Source: a candidate division TA06 bacterium SM23_40
GTDB taxonomy: Bacteria > LJUI01 > SM1-40
Assembly: GCA_001303705.1 (NCBI GenBank)
Contig: LJUI01000067.1
Coordinates: forward strand, 1 to 13,275
Reading direction: 5' to 3'
Length of the DNA: 13,275 nucleotides
Shown here: positions 1 to 6,154 of the stretch, one piece after another
Numbering within the stretch: the stretch's first letter is position 1
Layout of the letters: each line of letters begins with the position of its first letter
Translations under genes and position numbers: made by a program
The notes under the pieces: model-generated
Told to the model about the DNA's origin: nothing
The model's input: only the letters and a program-made list of their open reading frames with translations
Database searches by the model: none

Positions 1-283
<283 letters not shown>

Positions 284-335
284 TCAACCCTTGGATTTTC
301 CTGTGCGCGAATGCACTCACCTCTGCCAGGGGAGG

Positions 336-364
336 CCTATATGTTGGCTCAAGGGTGTGGCCAA
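336..364 (-). promoter_or_regulatory. Candidate internal promoter ahead of subunit K
   Basis: In the 224-base gap between subunits I and K, the minus strand shows TTGGCC (359-364), a 17-base spacer and TATAGG (336-341). Each box matches four of six consensus bases. An extra start site would suit a rotor ring that needs many copies of K per complex. The same gap holds a perfect 14-bp palindrome, GATCGTCGACGATC (394-407), just upstream of the -35 box. Either element could be chance. Confidence 0.3.
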
Positions 365-483
365 GGTACAGTGCCGTCCCCTCACTCGTTTGTGATCGTC
401 GACGATCGAGAGGGCAATCGGTCCTTCCACATTCGGTGGAGGCGAGGACCTCCGGGCCGGTTCGACATGCAGGCGACGGCCAG

Positions 484-2475
484 CTAGTGCTCGGAGGATC
501 GTTGGACGATGGTGTACTTCGCCTCGCGGGCAAAGGGTCGGAAGATCGTCCCTCCTGCCTCGTAGAACTTCGGAAAGAACTCGACAAACTGCAGCCTGAG
601 TGTGTGGACGAATGCCCCCAAGACATTGATCGCCAGGTTGAAATGATGCGCCCCGATAAGGACGATTGCAGCGAGCACGATGCCGACGATCGGAATGTCC
701 CCGATCATACCGGCGATAGTGTTGAAGGCCATCGCGATCCCCGCCGTCACCATGCCCAGTGCCATGAGTCGGACATAGGAGAGTGTATCTCCCACGAATC
801 CTGTCAACCCCATGTAGAAGTTGATCCCACCCATTATTATCCTGAACACCGGATTGGGCTCCTCGCGTGCGCTGAAGATGAGCGCGCTCAGCATGCCGAG
901 AAACGCCACTGCGAAGAACGGTCGGGCAAGCGACTCCGGCAGGAGGCCGACAAGTGCCAGCACTCCAAGCAGAATGCTGTTTATGAGGACGATCCAGGTG
1001 AGCGGTCCGAAGAGGGTGTCCTGGAGCCGTCTCTGCCTGAGAGTATCGTAGAGCTCGATGACGCGGCCGAACATGCAATGTATATATCCCAATCCCACTG
1101 AGATGCCGAAGAAGACCATCGGGGTCTCGAAGGGATCGAACAGTCGTAGACGATTGCGCATGATCTTCAGGAAGCCAAACGGAAGACGGTCGATTGCATC
1201 CCCGAACCAGCCGCCGGTAATGGCTCCCATGACGACAGTGGCAGCTGCGCCCCAGAGCAGGAGCTTGAGAAGCTTCGGGTCGCCCTGTACCTTCCGCATG
1301 AGAAGGAAGACGAGGAACGCGAGAAGAATGCCGTATCCCGCATCGGTGAGACAGAGGCCGAAGAAGAGAGCGAAGAAGGGTGCGAGGAACGGTGTTGGAT
1401 CGAGTTCTCGCTGGTGCGGCATCCCGTACAGTTCGGTGACGACCTCAAATGGACGAACAGGGGACCGATTGCTGAGGACGGTAGGGGGTCTCTCGCCCGG
1501 CTCGGGGTCGATCTTCGTGAGAGAGACGTGGGGAAATCGTTCGGCCGATCGCTCGAGCCTGGAATAGGTGCTCTGCGGAGTCCAGCCAACGATGAGGGCC
1601 GATTCGCGTGTACTGAGCGCGAGATTCTGGATACGCCTCTGATTGAGACGACTCTGGTAATGGTCGTGGAGGATCTTCAGTGTCGGGAGGTTATCGGCGA
1701 GTTCGAGAGCCGTTGCATTGAGTTTCTCACGCTCTTCATCGATCTCCTGGAGCTGGGCCTCGTAGTCTGCGAGCAGTTCGCGAGGGTTGCCTACCAGATC
1801 GTGTGCGGCGAAGTCGATCCGTTCGAATTCGACGGCGGCCAGGGCCTCCTCTACCGGATCCTTGTTCGTCGCCGGAAAGCAGACGATACAGTGGGTGGAC
1901 TCAGGGGTCCGCTCGATGACCTCGATGTGCACAGGAAGATCGGCAACCGAGCTCAGGAGGCGATCGATGCCTCCCGCCTCGGGGACGACTCCGGGGAGGA
2001 TCGTGGTATGAGGCGTTGATGCGACCTGTTCGAGTGGCACATCGAGCGTTCTCCAGGGCAGCAGGAATTCCATCTGGGCGTGCAGGTGCGTCTCTCTGCT
2101 ACGCAGCTCTGCATGGCTCCTCTCAAGGGCTCGCGACGCATCTATGACGGGTGCAGGATCGTGTTCGGATATCGTATGCTCGAGCGTCTGTTCATCAAGC
2201 ACTGCTCTCGCGCCCAGAAAGCCCTGGAGAAACCCCTCGCTTGGCCCGAACTGGCTGAGGCTGCCGATGGTCCAGGCAAGCTGGGAACAGAGCTCCTCGA
2301 GGGATTCGTCCGTGATCTCCTCTTCCGCGACAAGGTCGGGGAAGTCCTCGGCGAGCGGACTCTCTCGGAGGTCAGAAATGTGAAGGAGCCCGTCATTCTG
2401 GAGCTGGCGAACGAGCTCCTCCTGGTCGCTGCGGTGAGCCAGCAGGCTCACCTTCTGCATTGGAACGATGCTCAT
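484..2475 (-). CDS. ntpI: V/A-type ATPase subunit I (membrane stator, a-subunit type)
   Basis: This stator subunit forms the ion half-channels against the K ring. The 663 residues fit the family (about 640-660). The start MSIVPMQKVSLLAH matches the usual N-terminus of the family, though its ribosome binding site is weak; it begins 6 bases after the subunit H stop, so translational coupling is likely. Residues 1 to about 345 form the cytosolic part with coiled-coil segments near 230-285. Hydrophobic segments follow from about 361 to the end, starting with FLAPFFALFFGLCLTDAGYG. The conserved helix GDTLSYVRLMALGM carries R569 and the last helix carries R627 (HTLRLQFVEFF). These are the positions of the two arginines that face the ion-binding glutamate in this family. 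The C-terminus FYEAGGTIFRPF is typical. The gene is intact and the call is firm. Confidence 0.97.
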   Translation of the reverse strand: MSIVPMQKVSLLAHRSDQEELVRQLQNDGLLHISDLRESPLAEDFPDLVAEEEITDESLEELCSQLAWTIGSLSQFGPSEGFLQGFLGARAVLDEQTLEHTISEHDPAPVIDASRALERSHAELRSRETHLHAQMEFLLPWRTLDVPLEQVASTPHTTILPGVVPEAGGIDRLLSSVADLPVHIEVIERTPESTHCIVCFPATNKDPVEEALAAVEFERIDFAAHDLVGNPRELLADYEAQLQEIDEEREKLNATALELADNLPTLKILHDHYQSRLNQRRIQNLALSTRESALIVGWTPQSTYSRLERSAERFPHVSLTKIDPEPGERPPTVLSNRSPVRPFEVVTELYGMPHQRELDPTPFLAPFFALFFGLCLTDAGYGILLAFLVFLLMRKVQGDPKLLKLLLWGAAATVVMGAITGGWFGDAIDRLPFGFLKIMRNRLRLFDPFETPMVFFGISVGLGYIHCMFGRVIELYDTLRQRRLQDTLFGPLTWIVLINSILLGVLALVGLLPESLARPFFAVAFLGMLSALIFSAREEPNPVFRIIMGGINFYMGLTGFVGDTLSYVRLMALGMVTAGIAMAFNTIAGMIGDIPIVGIVLAAIVLIGAHHFNLAINVLGAFVHTLRLQFVEFFPKFYEAGGTIFRPFAREAKYTIVQRSSEH

Positions 2476-2481
2476 CGCTTG

Positions 2482-2793
2482 CTATCCAACGGTCTTCTTC
2501 TCTATCGCCGAGAGGGCGTCTTTCAATCTCTTTGCCGCCATCTCGTCCAGTTTCGCGCACTCCTCGGCATTCGCGCGCTTCATCTCTTCGATGGCCGCTT
2601 CGGCAGCAGCACGTCCCTTCTCTCTCGCGTCTGCGAGGCGAGGCTTTCTCCGTGCGGCCTCTTCTCTGAGGAGTTTTCGCGCCTCCTCTTCGGCCTCCTC
2701 GATGTGGGCTTTCGCCTTGGCCTCAGCCCCCTTGATGATTTCGTCGGCTTTGCGTTCTGCTGCCTGGATCTGTTTCAGGAACTCCGTACTCAC
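2482..2793 (-). CDS. ahaH: V/A-type ATPase peripheral-stalk subunit H (AhaH / NtpF type)
   Basis: This is one strand of the coiled-coil peripheral stalk, which pairs with subunit E and holds the catalytic head against rotation. The 103 residues are almost all charged helix: Lys/Glu/Ala-rich from residue 1 to 99 with heptad-like spacing, no cysteine except C79, and a single proline (P51). Length and composition fit the AhaH family (about 105 residues). I chose the GTG at 2791-2793 because AGAGGA lies 5 bases upstream. The longer in-frame reading to 2871 would run through the promoter and the Rex operator. It is the first gene of the operon, as in archaeal aha operons, which supports the family call despite low sequence complexity. 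Expression is probably controlled by the Rex site at 2819-2836. Confidence 0.85.
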   Translation of the reverse strand: MSTEFLKQIQAAERKADEIIKGAEAKAKAHIEEAEEEARKLLREEAARRKPRLADAREKGRAAAEAAIEEMKRANAEECAKLDEMAAKRLKDALSAIEKKTVG

Positions 2794-2818
2794 AGTATTC
2801 CTCTGTGTGTTGGGAGCT

Positions 2819-2836
2819 ACGTGAACTTCTTCACAA
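2819..2836 (-). promoter_or_regulatory. Rex operator of the V/A-ATPase operon
   Basis: On the minus strand the site reads TTGTGAA, GAAG, TTCACGT. The known Rex consensus is TTGTGAA-N4-TTCACAA, so 12 of 14 half-site bases match. The half-sites are identical to those of the site in front of rex itself (4100-4117). It lies 26 bases upstream of the subunit H start codon and about 10-27 bases downstream of the predicted transcription start, where a bound repressor would block RNA polymerase. With high NAD+ relative to NADH, Rex should bind and repress; rising NADH should release it. Confidence 0.85.
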
Positions 2837-2852
2837 CCACGCATCGGCGTTT

Positions 2853-2881
2853 CTTGTACCACATATCCCACTACCAGTCAA
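2853..2881 (-). promoter_or_regulatory. Promoter of the V/A-ATPase operon
   Basis: The minus strand has TTGACT (2876-2881, five of six), a 17-base spacer and TACAAG (2853-2858, four of six). The predicted start is near 2846, giving a leader of about 50 bases that contains the Rex operator. No better promoter was seen between here and rex. Confidence 0.65.
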
Positions 2882-3377
2882 CCCTTTTTTGGGCCCGGTT
2901 CGCGCTGTTCTGGCGCTAATCGAGGAGGTCGGGGGCGTAACTGTGCTGAACATCACGCTGCCCGGCTCGTCGGGCCGCCGCCGTGGAAATGGAGGTGGAT
3001 AAGGTGTGGAGAAGTCGTCGATGGTCGTGGGAAAAGGTCGTTCTTCGGCCCCCGGGCAGAGCATATCTAATGACCGTCCGGTGGATAACCTGTGACTATC
3101 ATGGCGGCATCGTCTTGTCTATGCACAGCACGCGGGCAGGCAGTGGCTCTCCTGATGAGTTCTTACTCCCGGGGAGCTCCATCAGCACGCGGGCAGGCAG
3201 TGGCTCTCCTGATGGGTTCTTGTCCCCGGAATCCTCCATCCCCTTCGGGGCGTCCGGTGAGCACGCCGTCAGGGAGGATCAAGCAAGCGGTGGGCAGGTG
3301 CGTCCCCGGGCAGGTGCCGGGCCTGCAATGGAATATGGTGAGTACAGCTGTGCGTATTGAGTGGGCCTGATCCTCAC
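2882..3377. other. Intergenic region between rex and the ATPase promoter
   Basis: About 500 bases with no convincing gene. The open frames here lack a ribosome binding site, have odd composition and match no family I recognise. It holds a 57-bp direct repeat (3127-3240), a small CCCC-TTC-GGGG hairpin (3240-3250) with no T tract, a 10-bp repeat GGGCAGGTGC (3294 and 3308), and three sequences one base away from the DnaA box (2994-3002, 3005-3013, 3080-3088). A clear terminator for rex was not found. Confidence 0.6.
3127..3240. repeat. 57-bp direct tandem repeat, two copies
   Basis: Copy 1 is 3127-3183 and copy 2 is 3184-3240, directly abutting. The first 31 bases of each (AGCACGCGGGCAGGCAGTGG and the next 11) are identical; the second half has drifted at several positions, and both end in CTCCATC. 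A possible remnant of a third copy starts at 3260 (AGCACGCCGTCAGG). The period is a multiple of three, but the plus-strand frame through it shows no other sign of being a gene. Confidence 0.85.
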
Positions 3378-4010
3378 CTAGCGGCGCGTTCGATTCTTCG
3401 TCATGACGTAGGACAGGGTCTCCAGCTCCATCGCCATATTGACGTTCCTTAGGGTCACCCCGTCTGGCACAAAGAGCTTGCGGTGCGCAAAATTGAGTAT
3501 CGCCTTGATTCCAGCATCTACCATGGCATTTGCCACAGATTGTGCCGTGTCCGCCGGTACGGCGATGACGCCGATATCGACTTTGCGCTGCCTGACTATG
3601 GACTTCATATCGTCGGGGTGGTCGATCTGCACGTCAGCCCAGTGCTTGCCGACCTTGTGACGATCACTGTCGAACACGGCCACGATATGGAAGTTGCGTT
3701 TCCTGAATTCCTTGTACGAGAAGAGGGCGCTGCCCAGTCGCCCTGCGCCGACGAGGGCAACTCGCCAGTCGCGGTCGATGCCGAGGATCGAGGTGATTTT
3801 CGAGATCAGATCTGCCACCAGGTAGCCCTTTCCCTTGGTGCCGAACGTCCCGAAGCAGGAGAGGTCTCTCCGGACCTGCGCAGGAGTCGCGCCAGCCCGT
3901 TGGGCCAGTTCATGGGAAGAGATGTACTCTTTGCCCTCGTTCGCGAATTCGGAGAGAAGCCGATGATAGCTTGAGAGCCGGTGAATGGTCCAGTCTGACA
4001 CTTTCTGCAA
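3378..4010 (-). CDS. rex: Redox-sensing transcriptional repressor Rex
   Basis: Rex is a homodimeric repressor that senses the NADH/NAD+ ratio: NADH releases it from DNA. From the start chosen the protein has 210 residues, the usual Rex length. Residues 1 to about 75 form the winged-helix DNA-binding domain, with ISSHELAQRAGATPAQVRRD (30-49) and the wing FGTFGTKGKGY. Residues from about 82 form a Rossmann NAD(H) domain with VALVGAGRLGSAL (85-97). The last helix, typical of domain swapping in the dimer, contains ELETLSYVM. The start is probably TTG (4008-4010): GGAGG lies 7 bases upstream, and MQKVSDWTIHRLSSY matches the known Rex N-terminus. An upstream GTG at 4115 would place the operator inside the gene and add 35 atypical residues. 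An operator in its own promoter indicates autoregulation. The call is firm; the start codon is likely. Confidence 0.96.
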   Translation of the reverse strand: MQKVSDWTIHRLSSYHRLLSEFANEGKEYISSHELAQRAGATPAQVRRDLSCFGTFGTKGKGYLVADLISKITSILGIDRDWRVALVGAGRLGSALFSYKEFRKRNFHIVAVFDSDRHKVGKHWADVQIDHPDDMKSIVRQRKVDIGVIAVPADTAQSVANAMVDAGIKAILNFAHRKLFVPDGVTLRNVNMAMELETLSYVMTKNRTRR

Positions 4011-4099
4011 CGTTCCGCCTCCCCGGTCGAGCCCGGTGCCTGCCCTATGTCGGGCTGGCCTGTGTGGCCGAAGGATATCGGTGTCCGCCTCGCCGCAGT

Positions 4100-4117
4100 A
4101 CGTGAATCTTTTCACAA
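4100..4117 (-). promoter_or_regulatory. Rex operator in the rex promoter (autoregulation)
   Basis: The minus strand reads TTGTGAA, AAGA, TTCACGT, matching 12 of 14 half-site bases of the Rex consensus. It starts 8 bases downstream of the -10 box, so it covers about +2 to +19 of the transcript, a classic repression position. It lies 89 bases ahead of the TTG start of rex. Its half-sites and flanks (GTTGTGAA and TTCACGTA) are the same as at 2819-2836. Confidence 0.87.
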
Positions 4118-4125
4118 CCCAGTCA

Positions 4126-4155
4126 AATCTAGCACAGAATCGGTTTCCATGTCAA
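4126..4155 (-). promoter_or_regulatory. Promoter of rex
   Basis: The minus strand has a perfect TTGACA (4150-4155), an 18-base spacer and TAGATT (4126-4131, four of six). The predicted start near 4119 abuts the Rex operator. The leader to the TTG start is about 110 bases. Confidence 0.7.
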
Positions 4156-4665
4156 TAGCGAGTGTCAAATTCCTGGTGTGCGCGGCCGCCGCCGGCGGCT
4201 TCCGGCAAGGGGGCGTGTTCGTGGTGGGTCCGATCCCGAGGCGTGCTGGGGCCCGTTGCATCTGTGCAGTCATGAACGAGAGGAGGCTGAACAAAGGGAA
4301 GGTGATGGGGATCCGTTTTTGCGCGCATCAGAAAGCGTCCGGGGTAGGAGCTGGATGTGGGCGGGGATCCGATCGGGTAAGCGTCAGGACAGGGACCCGA
4401 TCCGCGGGGGGACCGGATCTGGAGGGAGACTCAGTCCGGGCGGGAACCAGGCACATACGGGGGTCGGAACCATGGGTGGATCGGGATCGTGGGTGGACGG
4501 GGGCCGTGGATGGACGGGCTCGTCGATGGACCGGTACCGCGGATGTATCTGAACCGTTGATGGGCCGGCATCGTGGATGGACCGGGATCGTGGGTGGACC
4601 GGGACCGCGGATGTACCTGAACCGTAGATAGACCAAATCCAGGGAGGAACTAGATCAGACAGGAA
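4156..4665. other. Intergenic region between archease and rex
   Basis: About 510 bases without a supported gene. The right third (4477-4665) is the 17-bp tandem repeat. The rest (4156-4476) is GC-rich, with GGATCCGATCGGG and GGACCGGATC-like words that may be decayed repeat units. Frames through it exist on both strands, but their proteins are Arg/Gly/Pro-rich translations of the repeat, so I do not call them. No terminator for archease is clear. Confidence 0.6.
4477..4645. repeat. 17-bp tandem repeat with 68-bp higher-order period
   Basis: Ten units run head to tail with almost no gaps. Starts are 4477, 4494, 4511 (16 bases), 4527, 4544, 4561, 4578, 4595, 4612 and 4629. The consensus is close to TGGACCGGGATCGTGGA. 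Units 4-5 (TGGACCGGTACCGCGGA, TGTATCTGAACCGTTGA) recur as units 8-9 (TGGACCGGGACCGCGGA, TGTACCTGAACCGTAGA), so a block of four units (68 bases) was duplicated. Two more related steps, GGAACTAGATCAGACA and GGAACTAGATG, run into the archease stop codon. The period is not a multiple of three, which argues against coding. Confidence 0.9.
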
Positions 4666-5088
4666 CTAGATGTCGAATAGGACGTGGGCGACCCAACCCC
4701 GAGGTTCCTGGCGGACCTCGAGGTCGTGGTAGGTAACACTCTTGATTTCGGTCCTCAGTCGGTGCCGTTCTGGATCGACGAGTTCGCCTGCGCAGCGGGC
4801 CACAACTTCCCGGTCGGAGAGCCGCCCGATATCGAACCGGCAGAAGAGCATCTCGTCTGTCGCCAGACGGTAGAGAAGCTCCCGCAGCCACTCGACGAGC
4901 AATTCCTCCACACCCTCGTCGCCGTTCACGACGTGGATATCCATCTCGACGCTCGCCGAGATGCTGCCGATGTCAACCAGGCACTCGAACATGGCGCGGG
5001 CCGCGGTCGCGAACAGATCCTCGAGCGTCGTCCCGTGGATCGTGAGTGAGAGGTCGGCAGTATGCTCAAGCACCTCGTACGACCCCAT
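4666..5088 (-). CDS. Archease, activator of the RNA ligase RtcB
   Basis: Archease is a small cytoplasmic protein that speeds guanylylation and turnover of the RNA ligase RtcB. The 140-residue length and the landmarks fit the family. It begins MGSYEVLEHTADLSLTIHG, with D12 in the conserved HTAD motif. It has a central VEWLRELLYRLATDEMLF helix, then SVTYHDLEV (117-125), and ends in the typical VLFDI. D12, the penultimate D139 and the C-terminal carboxylate match the metal site known in the family. The ATG at 5086-5088 has AAGGAG 6 bases upstream; an in-frame ATG at 5139 lacks such a site. No rtcB is in the window, so it is a single-gene unit here. Its leader, from a promoter at 5264-5292, is long and contains inverted repeats. 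Confidence 0.95.
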   Translation of the reverse strand: MGSYEVLEHTADLSLTIHGTTLEDLFATAARAMFECLVDIGSISASVEMDIHVVNGDEGVEELLVEWLRELLYRLATDEMLFCRFDIGRLSDREVVARCAGELVDPERHRLRTEIKSVTYHDLEVRQEPRGWVAHVLFDI

Positions 5089-5155
5089 AGTTTTCTCCTT
5101 GACGGTAGCATTGTGCATCGATAGAATGGGCCCGAGCATACCAATGTCTATCTAT

Positions 5156-5177
5156 TGCGTTCCTTACGTGGAACGCA
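5156..5177. repeat. Perfect 8-bp inverted repeat in the archease leader
   Basis: The arms TGCGTTCC (5156-5163) and GGAACGCA (5170-5177) are perfectly complementary around a 6-base loop, TTACGT. It falls about 70 bases upstream of the archease start, within the predicted leader RNA. It has no T run, so an RNA hairpin or protein-binding palindrome is more likely than a terminator. Confidence 0.7.
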
Positions 5178-5198
5178 CACGGGTTCGTGATCGGTATG

Positions 5199-5269
5199 TA
5201 GCATCGAGACGAGTGGCGAGGCCGTGCTTCTTCTGCAGGCGCTGTCCTTCACTCGTAGCGTCGATGCTA
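5199..5269. repeat. Long imperfect inverted repeat at the archease promoter
   Basis: Left arm TAGCATCGA-G-ACGAGTG (5199-5215) pairs with right arm CACTCGT-AGCG-TCGATGCTA (5250-5269): 9 and 7 perfect pairs around a small bulge. The inner part adds GCC-G-TGC (5221-5227) against GCA-GGC (5235-5240) with a TTCTTCT loop. Outside, ATCG (5190-5193) can pair with CGAT (5272-5275). The right arm contains the -10 box of the archease promoter, so DNA-level pairing or a bound protein would affect it. Only the inner ACGAGTG/CACTCGT stem would be fully transcribed. Confidence 0.7.
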
Positions 5270-5292
5270 GGCGATGGGCTCGATCTTGTCAA
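5264..5292 (-). promoter_or_regulatory. Promoter of the archease gene
   Basis: The minus strand has a perfect TTGACA (5287-5292), a 17-base spacer and TAGCAT (5264-5269, four of six). The predicted start near 5257 gives a leader of about 170 bases containing two inverted repeats. Confidence 0.6.
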
Positions 5293-5446
5293 GTGTCGCC
5301 GCGATCCGGCGAGTTGTCGGAAGTCAGGGCAGGTGAGCATACCCGGGTCGCACGTCCAGTAGTCACGATGAGGATGGGGCAGGACTCTCCACAGACACGG
5401 TAGGCCACGAGATCAGTATGTCAGGCATCAGGAGGAGGCGAGCGCT
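5293..5446 (+). other. Upstream region of the five-gene cluster
   Basis: This completes the 358-base divergent gap. I see no good plus-strand promoter; TTGTCG (near 5314) with CATACC 18 bases on is only a weak candidate. The last bases carry AGGAGGAGG (from about 5431), the strong ribosome binding site of the next gene. Confidence 0.4.
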
Positions 5447-5701
5447 ATGGAGGAACTGGAGATAGGGAAGGTCGAGGATTATTTTGCCAAGATCGGGGTC
5501 GCGGGGATTCAGCTTACTGGCGAGATCGCCGTCGGAGACACGATTCACATCAAGGGCCATACGACTGATCTGACCGAGATGGTGATGTCGATCCAGATTG
5601 AACACGAATCGGTCGAACGCGCTGGGTCGGGCGATCTTATCGGCATCAAGGTGAGTGATAGGTGTCGCCAGGGGGACCACGTCTACAAGGTGATCGAGTA
5701 G
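5447..5701 (+). CDS. Translation elongation factor-like protein (EF-Tu domain 2-like barrel)
   Basis: An 84-residue stand-alone beta-barrel resembling domain 2 of EF-Tu-type GTPases. The signature runs from GKVEDYFAKIGVAGIQLTG through IAVGDTIHIKGHTTD to VERAGSGDLIGIKVSDRCRQGDHVYKV. The G domain is absent, so it cannot bind GTP by itself. Such short proteins are widespread in archaea and anaerobic bacteria as conserved proteins of unknown role. A strong AGGAGGAGG stands 8 bases before the ATG. It opens a run of five same-strand genes; the next start is 39 bases on. Family recognition is good. The biological role is unknown, and binding to RNA or a ribosomal partner is only a guess from the fold. 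Confidence 0.85.
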   Translation: MEELEIGKVEDYFAKIGVAGIQLTGEIAVGDTIHIKGHTTDLTEMVMSIQIEHESVERAGSGDLIGIKVSDRCRQGDHVYKVIE

Positions 5702-5740
5702 CCCCGACGATATGTCTGGGTGCTGGTCAGGGACGGGGAC

Positions 5741-6082
5741 ATGCACATCGACTCCTATCGGTTCGGTCGTATCGTTATCGATGGCCGTCCATTCACTGCT
5801 GATGTTATTGTCTATCCTGACAGAGTTCAGGGGAGTTGGTGGCGGAAGGAGGGCCACTCTCTCGATATGGGAGATCTCGAGGATGTCTTCGATGCGGCAC
5901 CCCAGGTTCTCATCGTGGGAACGGGCGCGAATGGGATCATGCGAGTTCCCCCGGAAGTGGCCAGTGCCATCGAGGTGAGAGGGATCAAGCTTATCGTAGA
6001 GAGGACCGACCGGGCATGCGAGCTGTTCAATGAGATGAGCCAGGGACAGATGGTAGTGGCCGCTCTTCATCTCACCTGCTAG
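5741..6082 (+). CDS. Mth938-like domain protein
   Basis: A 113-residue conserved protein of the Mth938 family, which has a single alpha/beta domain and no established biochemical function. The family's landmarks are all present: MHIDSYRFGRIVIDGR at the start, WWRKEGHSLDMGDLEDVF near 34-51, VLIVGTGANGIMRVP (about 57-71), then IKLIVERTDRACELFNEM and the hallmark C-terminus VVAALHLTC. I start it at the ATG at 5741 (AGGGA 8 bases upstream) because family members begin MxIDSY; an in-frame GTG at 5720 would add seven atypical residues. The GTG-ANG loop suggests a ligand pocket, but that is inference. It is full length. Confidence 0.93.
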   Translation: MHIDSYRFGRIVIDGRPFTADVIVYPDRVQGSWWRKEGHSLDMGDLEDVFDAAPQVLIVGTGANGIMRVPPEVASAIEVRGIKLIVERTDRACELFNEMSQGQMVVAALHLTC

Positions 6083-6154
6083 CCGGAGAGTGGCTTGAGG
6101 TGAGGATGGACGGTTTCTCGATAGATTCGAGTCGGCACTCGATGGGAGGAAGGG

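Noticed and set aside
3150-3160. CTGATGA in the first 57-bp repeat copy, resembling a hammerhead ribozyme core.
   Set aside because: No GAAA partner or flanking stem is present, and the second copy reads CTGATGG.
3240-3250. CCCC-TTC-GGGG hairpin downstream of rex as a terminator.
   Set aside because: The stem is only 4 pairs and no T tract follows on the minus strand.
2983-3360. A 125-residue plus-strand frame containing the 57-bp repeat as a 19-residue repeat (STRAGSGSPD...).
   Set aside because: No ribosome binding site, no recognisable domain, and repeat changes are not biased to synonymous positions; the frame-preserving period is probably chance.
4011-4115. Extended N-terminus of Rex from a GTG at 4115.
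   Set aside because: It would place the Rex operator inside the gene and adds residues unlike any Rex N-terminus; no ribosome binding site precedes it.
4047-4631. A 194-residue plus-strand frame and a 102-residue minus-strand frame (4328-4636) in the repeat region.
   Set aside because: They are translations of a 17-bp repeat, which cannot keep frame, and they lack ribosome binding sites; the first also overlaps the rex promoter.
4477-4645. CRISPR array.
   Set aside because: Units abut with no spacers and diverge gradually; there are no cas genes.
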